DNA from: CAXPZW01 sp049594615
Lineage (GTDB): Bacteria > Bacteroidota > Bacteroidia > Flavobacteriales_D > Sanyastnellaceae
NCBI GenBank assembly: GCA_049594615.1
Contig: JBMYJR010000015.1
Coordinates: forward strand, 1 to 51,290
DNA length: 51,290 nt
Reading direction: 5' to 3'
Shown here: one piece after another, positions 16,228 to 25,822 of the stretch
Numbering within the stretch: position 1 is the stretch's first letter
Layout of the letters: each line of letters starts with the position of its first letter
Notes under the pieces: generated by a model
Told to the model about the DNA's origin: nothing
Seen by the model: the letters and a program-made list of their open reading frames with translations, nothing else
Databases searched by the model: none
Program-made: the position numbers and the translations under genes

Positions 16228-16850
16228 AGCGCGATGGTGTTGGCAATACGGTCCTTCAAACGCTGGTCGTGGGTGACCACCACCAGGGTGGCGCCCGCGT
16301 CGGCGGTTTGTTCGCGCAGCAGGTTCATGACTTCGGTGGCGTTGGCGTCGTCCAAAGCGGAGGTGGGCTCATCGGCAAACACCAGCTTGGGGCGGTGCAT
16401 GAGCGCACGTGCAATGGCCACACGCTGCTGTTCCCCCACGCTCAAGTTGCGCGGACGACTGCCGGCTTTGTGGCCGAGTTGTAGGCGGTCCAGCATCTCT
16501 TGGGCACGCGAGCGGTCAGGCGCTTGGCCGTTGAGGTATTGGGGCATGCAGAGGTTGTCCATCACTGTGAGCGCATCCAAGAAGTGGGCGGTTTGAAACA
16601 CGATGCCCACGTACTCGCCGCGGTGGCGATCGCGCTGGGCTTCGGTCAAGGGAACAATGTCTTGTCCGGCCAGCTCAATGCGTCCGGATTGCGCGGACCT
16701 GAGGCCCGCCAACAAATGCAATAGCGTGGTTTTGCCCGTGCCACTGGAACCCAGCAAGAGCAACTCTTCACCGGCACCAGCGTGCACTTCCGGGAAGGAA
16801 AACGCGGGCCCGTCAGGGTAAGAAAACGTGAGTGGTGTGCTGTGCAGCAT
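16224..16850 (-). CDS. ABC transporter ATP-binding protein (MacB/LolD class)
   Basis: The 208-residue ATPase has Walker A GSSGTGKT (34-41), the ABC signature LSVGEQQR and Walker B LVFADEPTSALDD, plus the switch His in VVVTHD. It pairs with the permease whose gene overlaps its stop (ATGA). I chose the ATG at 16850 (MLHSTPLTF) over 16865, because an exact -7 box at 16870-16877 would place the transcript start at about 16863. Confidence 0.9.
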   Translation of the reverse strand: MLHSTPLTFSYPDGPAFSFPEVHAGAGEELLLLGSSGTGKTTLLHLLAGLRSAQSGRIELAGQDIVPLTEAQRDRHRGEYVGIVFQTAHFLDALTVMDNLCMPQYLNGQAPDRSRAQEMLDRLQLGHKAGSRPRNLSVGEQQRVAIARALMHRPKLVFADEPTSALDDANATEVMNLLREQTADAGATLVVVTHDQRLKDRIANTIAL

Positions 16851-16869
16851 GGCGCCTATTTGCAATGGT

Positions 16870-16877
16870 CAAATCTA
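16870..16877 (-). promoter_or_regulatory. Candidate promoter -7 box for the ABC/DUF3299 operon
   Basis: The minus strand reads TAGATTTG, an exact TAnnTTTG match, 20 bases before the chosen ATPase start codon. A TTG lies 25 bases further upstream, slightly beyond the usual spacing. Confidence 0.5.
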
Positions 16878-17081
16878 ACCACTTTCGAGGGAGGGACAGG
16901 GCCAATCTTTATTCAACAATGCTGACCGCGATTGTTCGCGACGCCCCGAAACGCCCGTCACATGGTGCGTTCATGCACCCCGTGTTTTTCTTGACACTTT
17001 TACGACTATTTAGAACGGTTTTAAATTGGAAATGGCCTCTGAAATTCAGCCCGCCAGCCCACGCCAAGCGTTAAAATGCCG

Positions 17082-17089
17082 TAATTTTG
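17082..17089 (+). promoter_or_regulatory. Candidate promoter -7 box for the act-cox operon
   Basis: TAATTTTG matches TAnnTTTG exactly, 46 bases before the actA ATG. No properly spaced TTG is seen. The rest of the space between the ABC operon and actA (16878-17134) holds no gene; it includes a TTGACA-like hexamer at 16991 and a small GGTGC/GCACC repeat near 16963, neither of which I can interpret. Confidence 0.35.
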
Positions 17090-17134
17090 ACCGCGATTTT
17101 AGCAGGGTGAAGTGTGCCCGGTAATCATCGAATT

Positions 17135-18562
17135 ATGTCTCCTGTGCTGAACGAAACTCGTTTATTCCACAAGCTCTTCCGTACGGTCGTTTTGGCCGCA
17201 CTTGTAGCGATTCCAACCCTTTCCTTCGCCGGAATCTTCGACGAAGGCGATTACGACAACGGGGAAGCCCTCTTCAAGGCCAATTGCGCGTCTTGCCACA
17301 AACCCACCGCTGAAAACCTGGCGGCCCCTGGCCTTGCCGGCGTCGCTGAACGCTGGGGTGCGTCCGAGGAGCTCTTGGTCACTTGGATCCAAAACCCACA
17401 AGCGGCCATCGCCACCGGCGACCCTTACGTCACCGGCCTGGTGAAGCAGTGGGAAGCCTCTTACGGCATCATGAACGCCCAGTTGGTGTCTGAAGGCGAC
17501 ATCAAGGACATCATGAACTACGTGGTCAACTATGTAGCGCCTGACAACGCCGGCGGCGGATCGGGCGATGCGTGCCCCACCATCCACGATGCCGTGGAGG
17601 AGGAGAGCGACAACACTGCTATTTGGTTCCTGATCTTGGGTGTGTTCTTCCTGATTGTGGCCTTTGCCGCTGCAGGCGTGAATCGCTCACTCAAAAACGC
17701 CATCGCCGAGCGCGAAGGCAAAGAGACCACCGAGGTGCCCACCTACGCAGAAGCAGTACGCATCTGGGTCACCGGCAACCGCGCGTTTGTATCCATCATC
17801 GGCTTCTTTGTAGTAGCGGTGCTCGTAACCATCGGCTATGGAGACCTGATGAGCGTCGGTGTATACGAAGGCTACGAGCCCGAGCAACCCATTTGGTTCT
17901 CGCACGCCATTCACGCCTGCCAGAACGAAATCGATTGCGAGTATTGTCACCACACCGCCCGCGAGTCCAAGCACGCCTCGATTCCCTCGACCAACATCTG
18001 TATGAACTGCCACAAAGGCATCAAAAAGGGATCGGTCTCAGGCACTGAGGAAATCTCGAAGATCTACGCCGCCATCGGTTTCAACCCCGACAACGGTTCT
18101 TACTATGGCGTTGAGAACGGTGAAGAGAAAGACGGCTTCAAAGAGCCGCAAGACTCCTGGACCGGTGAGCCGGTGAAGTGGAACAAAGTCCACTCTCTGC
18201 CCGACCACGTCTACTTCTCACACGCGCAGCACGTCACCGTGGGTGGCCTCGATTGCCGCAACTGCCACGGTCCGGTTGAAACCTACACCCTCGGTCGTCA
18301 GGCCACCGTGGAGGAAGTCAACGCCCAAACCGACATTCCTGGTTTGATTCAACTCTCGAAGCCTACCCTGACCATGGGCTGGTGCATTGAGTGTCACAAC
18401 AAGGCTGAGATTGACTTGGCCAGCAGTGACTACTACGTGGAAATCCACGAACGACTCAAAGGATCTGAGCGCGGCAACCTCGAATTGCAACGCATCAAAG
18501 ACGACGAAAAAGTAACGGTGAAAGAACTTGGCGGCTGGGAATGCTCCAAGTGCCATTACTAA
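17135..18562 (+). CDS. actA: Alternative Complex III subunit ActA, six-haem cytochrome c
   Basis: ActA is the multihaem cytochrome of ACIII, which oxidises menaquinol in place of the bc1 complex. The 475-residue protein has a signal-like N-terminus. A separate monohaem domain with CASCH (51-55) comes first, and two membrane spans follow (about 163-182 and 218-236). The classical pentahaem part has CEYCH (268-272), CMNCH (289-293), CRNCH (374-378), CIECH (417-421) and CSKCH (470-474). The N-terminal extra haem is a feature of the Bacteroidota form. The ATG at 17135 is preferred over an upstream GTG at 17114 because it begins right at the signal segment. Confidence 0.93.
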   Translation: MSPVLNETRLFHKLFRTVVLAALVAIPTLSFAGIFDEGDYDNGEALFKANCASCHKPTAENLAAPGLAGVAERWGASEELLVTWIQNPQAAIATGDPYVTGLVKQWEASYGIMNAQLVSEGDIKDIMNYVVNYVAPDNAGGGSGDACPTIHDAVEEESDNTAIWFLILGVFFLIVAFAAAGVNRSLKNAIAEREGKETTEVPTYAEAVRIWVTGNRAFVSIIGFFVVAVLVTIGYGDLMSVGVYEGYEPEQPIWFSHAIHACQNEIDCEYCHHTARESKHASIPSTNICMNCHKGIKKGSVSGTEEISKIYAAIGFNPDNGSYYGVENGEEKDGFKEPQDSWTGEPVKWNKVHSLPDHVYFSHAQHVTVGGLDCRNCHGPVETYTLGRQATVEEVNAQTDIPGLIQLSKPTLTMGWCIECHNKAEIDLASSDYYVEIHERLKGSERGNLELQRIKDDEKVTVKELGGWECSKCHY

Positions 18563-18583
18563 GAACCAACGCTGAATACTCTG

Positions 18584-21500
18584 ATGGCCCAGACGAAGCG
18601 ATACTTCACCGGAGTTCCTGAATTGCAGGATGCCCCGGCCTTCCGCGAAGCAGCGGAAAACGAATTCACCCCAACCCAAACCGTGGATGAGTTCCTGAGC
18701 GACAACCGCTTGCAGGAAACCAGCACCGGACGTCGGGACTTCTTGAAATTCCTTGGGTTCTCCGTAGGCGCCGCCACCTTGGCTGCGTGTGAGACCCCCG
18801 TGATCAAGTCGATCCCCTACGTAAACAAGCCGGACCAAATCACACCCGGTATCCCCAACTACTACGCCAGCACCTTCTACAACGGACAGGACTACGGCAA
18901 CGTGTTGGTGAAAACCCGCGAGGGGCGACCCATCTTCATCAAAGCCAACAAGGCTGAAGGTGTGGGTTACGGCGCGGTCAACAGCCGCATCAGCCAGTCG
19001 GTACTGGAATTGTACGACAACACCCGTCTGACCGGCCCGATGAAAGGCGACACCGCCATCAGCTGGTCTGACCTCGACAACGAAGTGTCTGCAGCCCTCC
19101 AAGGCGCTACCGGTAAGGTGGCCGTGGTGAGTGGCTCGGTCATCTCCCCTTCTACCCAACGTGCGATCAACGCGTTCACCGAGCGCTACCAAGGTCGCCA
19201 CGTGATGGTAGACAGCTACTCTTACAACGGCATCCGCCGAGCACACCAAGCCACCCACGGTACAAACGCCATTCCGCAGTACCGCTTTGACCAGGCCAAG
19301 GTGATCGTCTCGATCAACGCTGACTTCCTCGGCACTTGGATGACCGCCAACAAATTCACCAAGGACTACGGCATGCGCCGCAAGCCCGAGGGTGCATGGA
19401 TGAGTCAACACATCCACTTCGAAGGCAACATGTCCACCACCGGCTCCAACGCCGATGAGCGCGTGACCATCAAGCCCAGCGAAGAAGGCCTCGTTGCAGC
19501 CGCCCTGTACAACGCCATTGCTGGCGGTGCCAGCGTGAACCTGCCCGAGAAAGCCGCCGCCGCTGTCAAAGCAGCCGCTGCTGCACTCCAAGCCAACCGC
19601 GGCGAATCGCTCGTGGTGGCCGGCAGCAACGACCTGAACGTACAGCAACTGGTCAACGGCATCAACCAAGCCCTGGGCAACTACGGCAACACCTTGGATG
19701 TGGCCAACGCCTCTCGCCTGTACATGGGTGACGACGCCGCCATGGCTTCACTGGTGAACGACATGAAGAAAGGCCGCATCAGCGCGCTGGTGGTGTACGG
19801 CACCAACCCTTCATACACCTGGTACGATGCCGAAGGCTTCAACGAAGCATTGGCCAAGGTCAAAACCACCATTTCGTTCAACGGCAAGGCCGACGAGACC
19901 GGTGCCCGTTGCACCTACAAAGCGCCAGATCACCACGCGCTTGAGGCCTGGAACGACCACATGCCGTTTGACGGCCGCGTGGAAATCCAGCAGCCCACCA
20001 TTTCGCCACTTTTCAGCACCCGCTACGCACAAGAGAGCCTGCTGACCTGGGCCGGCGACACCACCGATTACTACACCTACATGCGCCAGACCCACAACCC
20101 GGGGTATGTCGCTGACGGCATGCTCACCGACGAGTCGTGGAACATGTCTGTGTACAACGGATACTTCAACACCACCGCAAGCGTACAAGCTGTGGCCGAC
20201 GCAGAAGGCGCCGATGCTGGCGCTGCTGCTCCTGCAGCTCCGGCCTTCAACGCAGGCGCTGCCATCTCAGCTGTGAAAGCAGCCGCTGGCAAAGCAGGCA
20301 AGTACGAGCTGTCCGTTTATCAAAAAGTGAGCGTAGGTGCTGGCGAGCACACCCCCAACCCGTGGGCGCAAGAGCTGCCAGACCCGGTGACCAAAGTCAC
20401 TTGGGACAACTACGTAACCATGTCTGTCGCAGATTGCGAAGAGATGGGCCTCAACACCGTCATCGCCCAGCGCGACCCAGCCAGCCTGGTGACCGTGACT
20501 GTAGGTGACAGCAAGGTGACCCTGCCTGTGTTCCCGACCCCGGGTCAAAAGCCAGGCACCATCGGCATCGCGCTCGGGTACGGCCGCGGTGCGGGCAACG
20601 AAAACATCGGTAACGCTGCGTACGACATCGTAGGTGGCATGGACGGCACCCTGGTGATGGACGAGAACGGCAAGCGTGTTCCTCGCGGACAACGTGCAGC
20701 CGGTCTGGTGACCGAAGCCAACGGCCTCCCGGTATACGCCAACACCAACGTTTCGATCGAAAAAGCCGAAGGTACCTACTCCTTGGCCACCACCCAGATG
20801 CATCACACCATCATGGGCCGCGACTCGATTGTGAAGGAGACCACCCTTGGCACCTTCCTCGCAGAGAAAGACAAGCCCAAAGGCCAAGCGTCATTCAACG
20901 AAAACCACGTACTCATCACCCACGACGGCGAGATTCCAACCAAGGAGTTCGACATGTGGAATGAGCACCCCATTGAAGTGGGCCACCGCTGGGGCATGAC
21001 CATCGACCTGACCACCTGTACCGGTTGTTCGGCATGTGTGACCGCGTGTCACCTGGAGAACAACGTACCGGTTGTAGGTAAGGACGAGGTACTGCGCCAC
21101 CGCGACATGCACTGGATGCGCATCGACCGCTTCTTCTCTTCGAAGTACCGCACTGTTGAGCAGACCCAAGAAGCACTCGACATCGGCGCCATCCCTGCCT
21201 ACATCGACATGGAACGTCCCGAGGAGAACCCCGAGACCGTGCACATGCCGATGATGTGTCAGCACTGCAACCACGCTCCGTGCGAGACCGTTTGTCCAGT
21301 AGCCGCCACCACCCACAGCAACGAGGGCATGAACCAAATGACCTACAACCGTTGCATCGGTACCCGCTACTGCGCCAACAACTGCCCGTACAAAGTGCGT
21401 CGCTTCAACTGGTTCAACTACATGGACTTCAAGAAATTCCAGAACACCAACCCGGCGCAGGATTCACTCGCGCGCATGGTCCTCAACCCAGACGTAACCG

Positions 21501-21793
21501 TACGTTCACGCGGGGTGATGGAGAAATGCTCGCTGTGTGTACAACGCATCCAGTACGGCAAGCTCGAAGCCAAGAAAGCAGGTCAGCCTGTGGCAGACGG
21601 TGCTATCGAGACCGCATGTGCTGAAGCGTGCCCCACCCACGCCATCCAGTTCGGTGATCTGAACGATAAAAATTCAGGTGTGCGCGCGATCTCGCAAAAC
21701 AACCGCGCATACCACGCACTCGAGGAAATCGGCGTACAGCCGAACATGTACTACATGACCAAGGTGCGCAACAAAGCGGAAAACAACGCCTAA
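18584..21793 (+). CDS. actB: Alternative Complex III subunit ActB, iron-sulfur / molybdopterin-fold protein
   Basis: The 1069-residue protein joins a catalytic-type molybdopterin oxidoreductase fold (no longer binding molybdenum in this family) to a ferredoxin-like domain. Near residue 50 it has a twin-arginine motif (GRRDFLKFLG) followed by a hydrophobic stretch and Cys, so it is exported folded. The C-terminal part has four Cys clusters: CTGCSACVTACH from about 812, CQHCNHAPCETVCP from about 892, CIGTRYCANNCP from about 924, and CSLC paired with CAEACP near the end. These hold the electron wire from quinol to the cytochromes. It lies 21 bases after actA. Confidence 0.95.
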   Translation: MAQTKRYFTGVPELQDAPAFREAAENEFTPTQTVDEFLSDNRLQETSTGRRDFLKFLGFSVGAATLAACETPVIKSIPYVNKPDQITPGIPNYYASTFYNGQDYGNVLVKTREGRPIFIKANKAEGVGYGAVNSRISQSVLELYDNTRLTGPMKGDTAISWSDLDNEVSAALQGATGKVAVVSGSVISPSTQRAINAFTERYQGRHVMVDSYSYNGIRRAHQATHGTNAIPQYRFDQAKVIVSINADFLGTWMTANKFTKDYGMRRKPEGAWMSQHIHFEGNMSTTGSNADERVTIKPSEEGLVAAALYNAIAGGASVNLPEKAAAAVKAAAAALQANRGESLVVAGSNDLNVQQLVNGINQALGNYGNTLDVANASRLYMGDDAAMASLVNDMKKGRISALVVYGTNPSYTWYDAEGFNEALAKVKTTISFNGKADETGARCTYKAPDHHALEAWNDHMPFDGRVEIQQPTISPLFSTRYAQESLLTWAGDTTDYYTYMRQTHNPGYVADGMLTDESWNMSVYNGYFNTTASVQAVADAEGADAGAAAPAAPAFNAGAAISAVKAAAGKAGKYELSVYQKVSVGAGEHTPNPWAQELPDPVTKVTWDNYVTMSVADCEEMGLNTVIAQRDPASLVTVTVGDSKVTLPVFPTPGQKPGTIGIALGYGRGAGNENIGNAAYDIVGGMDGTLVMDENGKRVPRGQRAAGLVTEANGLPVYANTNVSIEKAEGTYSLATTQMHHTIMGRDSIVKETTLGTFLAEKDKPKGQASFNENHVLITHDGEIPTKEFDMWNEHPIEVGHRWGMTIDLTTCTGCSACVTACHLENNVPVVGKDEVLRHRDMHWMRIDRFFSSKYRTVEQTQEALDIGAIPAYIDMERPEENPETVHMPMMCQHCNHAPCETVCPVAATTHSNEGMNQMTYNRCIGTRYCANNCPYKVRRFNWFNYMDFKKFQNTNPAQDSLARMVLNPDVTVRSRGVMEKCSLCVQRIQYGKLEAKKAGQPVADGAIETACAEACPTHAIQFGDLNDKNSGVRAISQNNRAYHALEEIGVQPNMYYMTKVRNKAENNA

Positions 21794-21805
21794 TCCCGGA
21801 GCACG

Positions 21806-23176
21806 ATGCAAAAAGAAGCTGCAATTCGCGAACCGCTTATCCTCGGTGACAAGAGCTACGGCGACATCACCGACGACATCGTAGGGCCCATCGAAGGCCC
21901 CGCGCCACGGGCGTGGAAAATCATGATCACCATCACGGGTCTGATTGGCCTGTATGGGATCGGCTGCATCACTTACCTCCTGGGCACAGGTGTGGGTGTA
22001 TGGGGACTGAACAAAACCGTAGGCTGGGCCTGGGACATCACCAACTTCGTATGGTGGGTAGGTATCGGTCACGCGGGAACCCTGATCTCGGCAGTACTGC
22101 TGCTGTTCCGCCAGAAGTGGCGCATGGCCATCAACCGCTCTGCGGAAGCGATGACCATTTTCGCGGTCATGATGGCGGCGATCTTCCCAGGGATCCACAT
22201 GGGTCGTATCTGGGTATCGTACTGGGTACTCCCTCTGCCGAACCAGTTCGGTTCGCTGTGGGTGAACTTCAACTCGCCACTGCTCTGGGACGTATTTGCA
22301 ATCTCGACGTACTTCTCGGTATCCCTGGTATTCTGGTACATCGGCCTCATCCCGGATTTCGCGACCATCCGCGACCGTATGAAAAAGCCGCTGCCCAAGA
22401 AGATCTACGGTGTACTGGCCTTCGGTTGGTCAGGACGCGCCAAGAACTGGACCCGCTTTGAAGAGGTGTCTCTGGTCCTGGCCGGTATCGCAACCCCACT
22501 GGTATTCTCGGTGCACTCGATTGTATCGATGGACTTCGCAACCTCGGTGATCCCGGGATGGCACACCACCATCTTCCCGCCCTACTTTGTATCGGGTGCG
22601 GTATTCTCCGGATTTGCGATGGTACTCACCCTGTTGCTGATCATGCGCAAGGCCATGAACCTCGAGGCCTATGTGCACGTGAAGCACGTGGAGTACATGA
22701 ACATCGTGATCATCGTCACCGGTTCCATCGTAGGTGTGGCTTACTTGACCGAGCTCTTCATCTCGTGGTACTCAGGCGTGGAGTACGAGTCGTACGCCTT
22801 CATCAACCGCTTCTCAGGCCCGTACTCTTGGTCCTACTGGATCATGATGACCTGCAACGTGATTTCTCCCCAGCTGTTCTGGGTGAAGAAGTGGCGACGC
22901 AGCCTGACCTTCACCTTCTTCATGTCAATCATCGTAAACATCGGTATGTGGTTCGAGCGCTACGTGATCATCGTGACCTCGCTGCACCGCGATTACGATC
23001 CTTCGAGCTGGGGTGAATTCCACGCCACTCCGATTGACATCGGCACCTTCCTGGGAACCATCGGGATTTTCCTGACCCTGTTCCTGTTGTTTGCCCGCTT
23101 CTTCCCGGTACTCGCCCTCAACGAGCTGAAGACCATCCTGAAGTCTTCCGGAGAGAACTTTAAAAAAGAACACTGA
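21806..23176 (+). CDS. actC: Alternative Complex III subunit ActC (NrfD family)
   Basis: ActC is the integral membrane subunit that holds a menaquinol site. The 456-residue protein has about ten hydrophobic helices. Its N-terminus lies outside the membrane and contains GDKSYGDITDDIVGPIE, a typical ActC/NrfD opening. The segment GIGHAGTLISAVLLL and the polar WYSGVEYESYAF loop fit the family. It starts 12 bases after actB. Confidence 0.94.
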   Translation: MQKEAAIREPLILGDKSYGDITDDIVGPIEGPAPRAWKIMITITGLIGLYGIGCITYLLGTGVGVWGLNKTVGWAWDITNFVWWVGIGHAGTLISAVLLLFRQKWRMAINRSAEAMTIFAVMMAAIFPGIHMGRIWVSYWVLPLPNQFGSLWVNFNSPLLWDVFAISTYFSVSLVFWYIGLIPDFATIRDRMKKPLPKKIYGVLAFGWSGRAKNWTRFEEVSLVLAGIATPLVFSVHSIVSMDFATSVIPGWHTTIFPPYFVSGAVFSGFAMVLTLLLIMRKAMNLEAYVHVKHVEYMNIVIIVTGSIVGVAYLTELFISWYSGVEYESYAFINRFSGPYSWSYWIMMTCNVISPQLFWVKKWRRSLTFTFFMSIIVNIGMWFERYVIIVTSLHRDYDPSSWGEFHATPIDIGTFLGTIGIFLTLFLLFARFFPVLALNELKTILKSSGENFKKEH

Positions 23177-23213
23177 TAACGCCGCGTAACGCGTAACGAC
23201 AAACCCACATTCG

Positions 23214-23753
23214 ATGGCCACCAAGAAACTGTTCCATGCGATGTACGACGACGAGCAAAAGCTGATGAATGCAGCCGAGCACGTCATCGAGAAAGGCATG
23301 ACCGTCACCGAAGTGTTTTCACCCTTCCCGATTCACGGACTCGATCCGATCATTGGTGTAAAGCGCACCCGACTGGCAATTGCCGCCTTCATGTACGCTT
23401 GTACCGGTACCACCCTCGCGCTGTTGGGCATGTGGTACTTCATGATCTCCGATTGGCCCATGAACATCGGTGGTAAACCGAGCTTCTCGTTGCTCGAGAA
23501 CTTGCCCGCCTTTGTACCGGTAACCTTTGAGTTCACCGTTCTCTGCGCGGCGCACGGCATGGCGATCACCTACTTCATCCGCAACAAGACCTTGCCCGGC
23601 ATGCCTGCCTGCAACCCAGACCCCCGCACCACCGACGACAAGTTTGTGATGGAAATCGCTACCGACGAGAACCACGGTGTGGATGAGGCGACCATTGAGG
23701 CCAGCCTGAAAGAAACCGAGATGATGGAACTCAGCATCAAAGAAATCGCCTGA
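23214..23753 (+). CDS. actD: Alternative Complex III subunit ActD (DUF3341)
   Basis: The 179-residue product has the ActD opening FHAMYDDEQKLMNAAEHV followed by FSPFPIHGLD and two membrane spans (about 58-78 and 100-120). ActD is a peripheral-to-membrane subunit that packs on ActB/ActC; no cofactor is known. Its stop shares one base with the actE start (TGATG). Confidence 0.92.
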   Translation: MATKKLFHAMYDDEQKLMNAAEHVIEKGMTVTEVFSPFPIHGLDPIIGVKRTRLAIAAFMYACTGTTLALLGMWYFMISDWPMNIGGKPSFSLLENLPAFVPVTFEFTVLCAAHGMAITYFIRNKTLPGMPACNPDPRTTDDKFVMEIATDENHGVDEATIEASLKETEMMELSIKEIA

Positions 23754-24475
23754 TGAAACGATTCGGACAACTCCTTCCTGCCTTTGCAGTGGTGGCACTG
23801 CTGGCTTCGTGTGGCAAAGACCCCAACAGCCCAGGCATCGAATACATGCCAGACATGTACCGCTCTCCGGCGATTGAGGCGTACGTCGACTACGGACAAG
23901 ATCCGTGGAAAGTAGGCGACTCCCTCGCTGTGGTACAACGCAACACCCCTTCTGCCATGAAGCCGGTTGCGGGTACCATCTCACAAGACCGCAACGGTGT
24001 AAGCATGAACAGCATGCCTTACCCCTTCCCCAACACCACCGAAGGCTACGAGGCCGCAGGTGTTGAACTCAGCTCACCGATTGGGACCACCGAGGCCAAC
24101 ATCGCCAAAGGCGAGGTGCTGTACAACCGCTACTGTGTGCACTGCCACGGCGAAAAAGGCGACGGCATGGGCAAGATTGCCCAGAACGGCCACATCGAGG
24201 GTATTCCGTCGTACTCGGGCAAATTGGTAGACCTGCCTGTAGGCAAGATGTACCACACCCTGACCTACGGCAAGGGCCTGATGGGTTCGCACGCGAGCCA
24301 GCTGAGCGCTCTTGAGCGTTGGGAAGTGATCGAATACGTGAAAGTGCTGCAAGGCACCTCAGTACTCGAGAGCGATAACGAACCCCAGCCAACCGGCACC
24401 ATGGTGGATGCCGGTTCTGAAAACCACGATTCAGATGCACACGGCGACGACGCCGCGACTGCAATGAACCACTAA
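23753..24475 (+). CDS. actE: Alternative Complex III subunit ActE, monohaem cytochrome c lipoprotein
   Basis: The 240-residue protein has a lipoprotein signal with LASC-20 and one haem site, CVHCH (128-132), followed by GEKGDGMG. This is the single-haem subunit that passes electrons onward to the oxidase. The C-terminal tail is acidic and His-rich (ENHDSDAHGDDAA). The haem domain is close to those of other small cytochromes c. Confidence 0.92.
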   Translation: MKRFGQLLPAFAVVALLASCGKDPNSPGIEYMPDMYRSPAIEAYVDYGQDPWKVGDSLAVVQRNTPSAMKPVAGTISQDRNGVSMNSMPYPFPNTTEGYEAAGVELSSPIGTTEANIAKGEVLYNRYCVHCHGEKGDGMGKIAQNGHIEGIPSYSGKLVDLPVGKMYHTLTYGKGLMGSHASQLSALERWEVIEYVKVLQGTSVLESDNEPQPTGTMVDAGSENHDSDAHGDDAATAMNH

Positions 24476-24500
24476 GCCCGGACGAGAAGAATTTATTTCC

Positions 24501-25784
24501 ATGGAATTCCAGTTTCCCCGCCGACTCAAAAACGCAACCTTCGTCATGATGGCGCTTGGCCTGTTGGCCATCATCATCGGATGGATTGTTGAACCCACCG
24601 GACACGGACACGGCGGCCACACCCGTTGGTGGGCCAACGTGCTGGTATGCGGTTTCTTCTTCTTTGCCGTAGCCTTGGGTGCGATGTTCTTCTACGCCCT
24701 GCAGTACGCCACCGAAACCGGTTGGTCGTCGCAAGTGAAGCGCATCTTCGAGGCCATGTCTCAGTACATCCCCATTGGTCTGGGCATCATCCTGATTGTC
24801 CTGATTTGCGGTGCTGCACACATGCACCACCTCTACCACTGGATGGACACCGACATCACCTATGAATACATGGTACCGGGTGTTGACGGCGCCGCGGCTG
24901 AGTACACCAACGACGGCACGGTGACCGGCGCGGTGGAAAACCCCGACTACGATCACATCATTGCGGGCAAGAAGCCTTACTTCGGTTGGTTCTTCTGGCT
25001 GCGCACCATCATCTACTGTGTCACTTTTGTAGTCTTCATGCGCCTGTTCCGCAAGTGGTCCCTCCAAGAGGACCAAGCACCGGACCTGGACCTGCACTAC
25101 AAGCAATACCGCCGCTCGGCGCTGTTCCTGGTGTTCTTCGCCTTCTTCAGCTCTACCATGGCGTGGGACTGGTTGATGTCGATTGACACCCACTGGTTCT
25201 CGACCCTGTATGGCTGGTACATCTTCTCAGGCATGTGGGTGAGCACCATGATCTTTGCTACAGTACTCATCCTGTGGCTGAAGAAACGCGGCAACCTGCC
25301 CAAGGTGAACGACTCACACATCCACGACCTGGGTAAGTGGGTATTCGCCATCAGCATGCTGTGGAGCTACCTGTGGTTCTCGCAGTTCATGCTCATCTGG
25401 TACTCGAACATTCCAGAGGAGGTGATTTACTTCATCACCCGCCTGGGACCTGAGTTCAAGTGGCCATTCCTGATCACATTTGCCATCAACTTCGCGGTGC
25501 CGTTCTACGTATTGATCGCCCGCGACGCCAAGCGAAACCCAAACTTCCTGCTGCCGGTAGCATTTCTCATCTTCGTAATGCACTTCGTAGATGTTTACCT
25601 GTTGGTAGTACCAGGAACCGTTGGACCACACTGGGCCGACAATGGATTCATGTTTTACGAATGGGGCATGTTCCTCGGCTTCCTGGGCTTGTTTATCCAA
25701 GTCACCATGCGCTCGCTTGAGAAAGCGCCGCTGGTACCGAAAAACCACCCATTCCTGGACGAAAGTGAGCACCACTCCATTTAA
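24501..25784 (+). CDS. actF: Alternative Complex III subunit ActF
   Basis: ActF is a second large membrane subunit, built like ActC. The 427-residue protein has about ten spans, with the family segments GAMFFYALQYATETGWSSQ and LWSYLWFSQFMLIWYSNIPEE. The proton-path idea proposed for ActF/ActC cannot be judged from sequence alone. It is followed after 38 bases by coxB, which supports a physical link between ACIII and the oxidase. Confidence 0.94.
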   Translation: MEFQFPRRLKNATFVMMALGLLAIIIGWIVEPTGHGHGGHTRWWANVLVCGFFFFAVALGAMFFYALQYATETGWSSQVKRIFEAMSQYIPIGLGIILIVLICGAAHMHHLYHWMDTDITYEYMVPGVDGAAAEYTNDGTVTGAVENPDYDHIIAGKKPYFGWFFWLRTIIYCVTFVVFMRLFRKWSLQEDQAPDLDLHYKQYRRSALFLVFFAFFSSTMAWDWLMSIDTHWFSTLYGWYIFSGMWVSTMIFATVLILWLKKRGNLPKVNDSHIHDLGKWVFAISMLWSYLWFSQFMLIWYSNIPEEVIYFITRLGPEFKWPFLITFAINFAVPFYVLIARDAKRNPNFLLPVAFLIFVMHFVDVYLLVVPGTVGPHWADNGFMFYEWGMFLGFLGLFIQVTMRSLEKAPLVPKNHPFLDESEHHSI

Positions 25785-25822
25785 GCGGGGACGAAACAGA
25801 ATTTTGAAATAGAGTACGAGTC

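Noticed and set aside
18218..19669. 483-codon minus-strand frame opposite actA/actB
   Set aside because: It is antisense to two confident respiratory genes and carries no recognisable motif.
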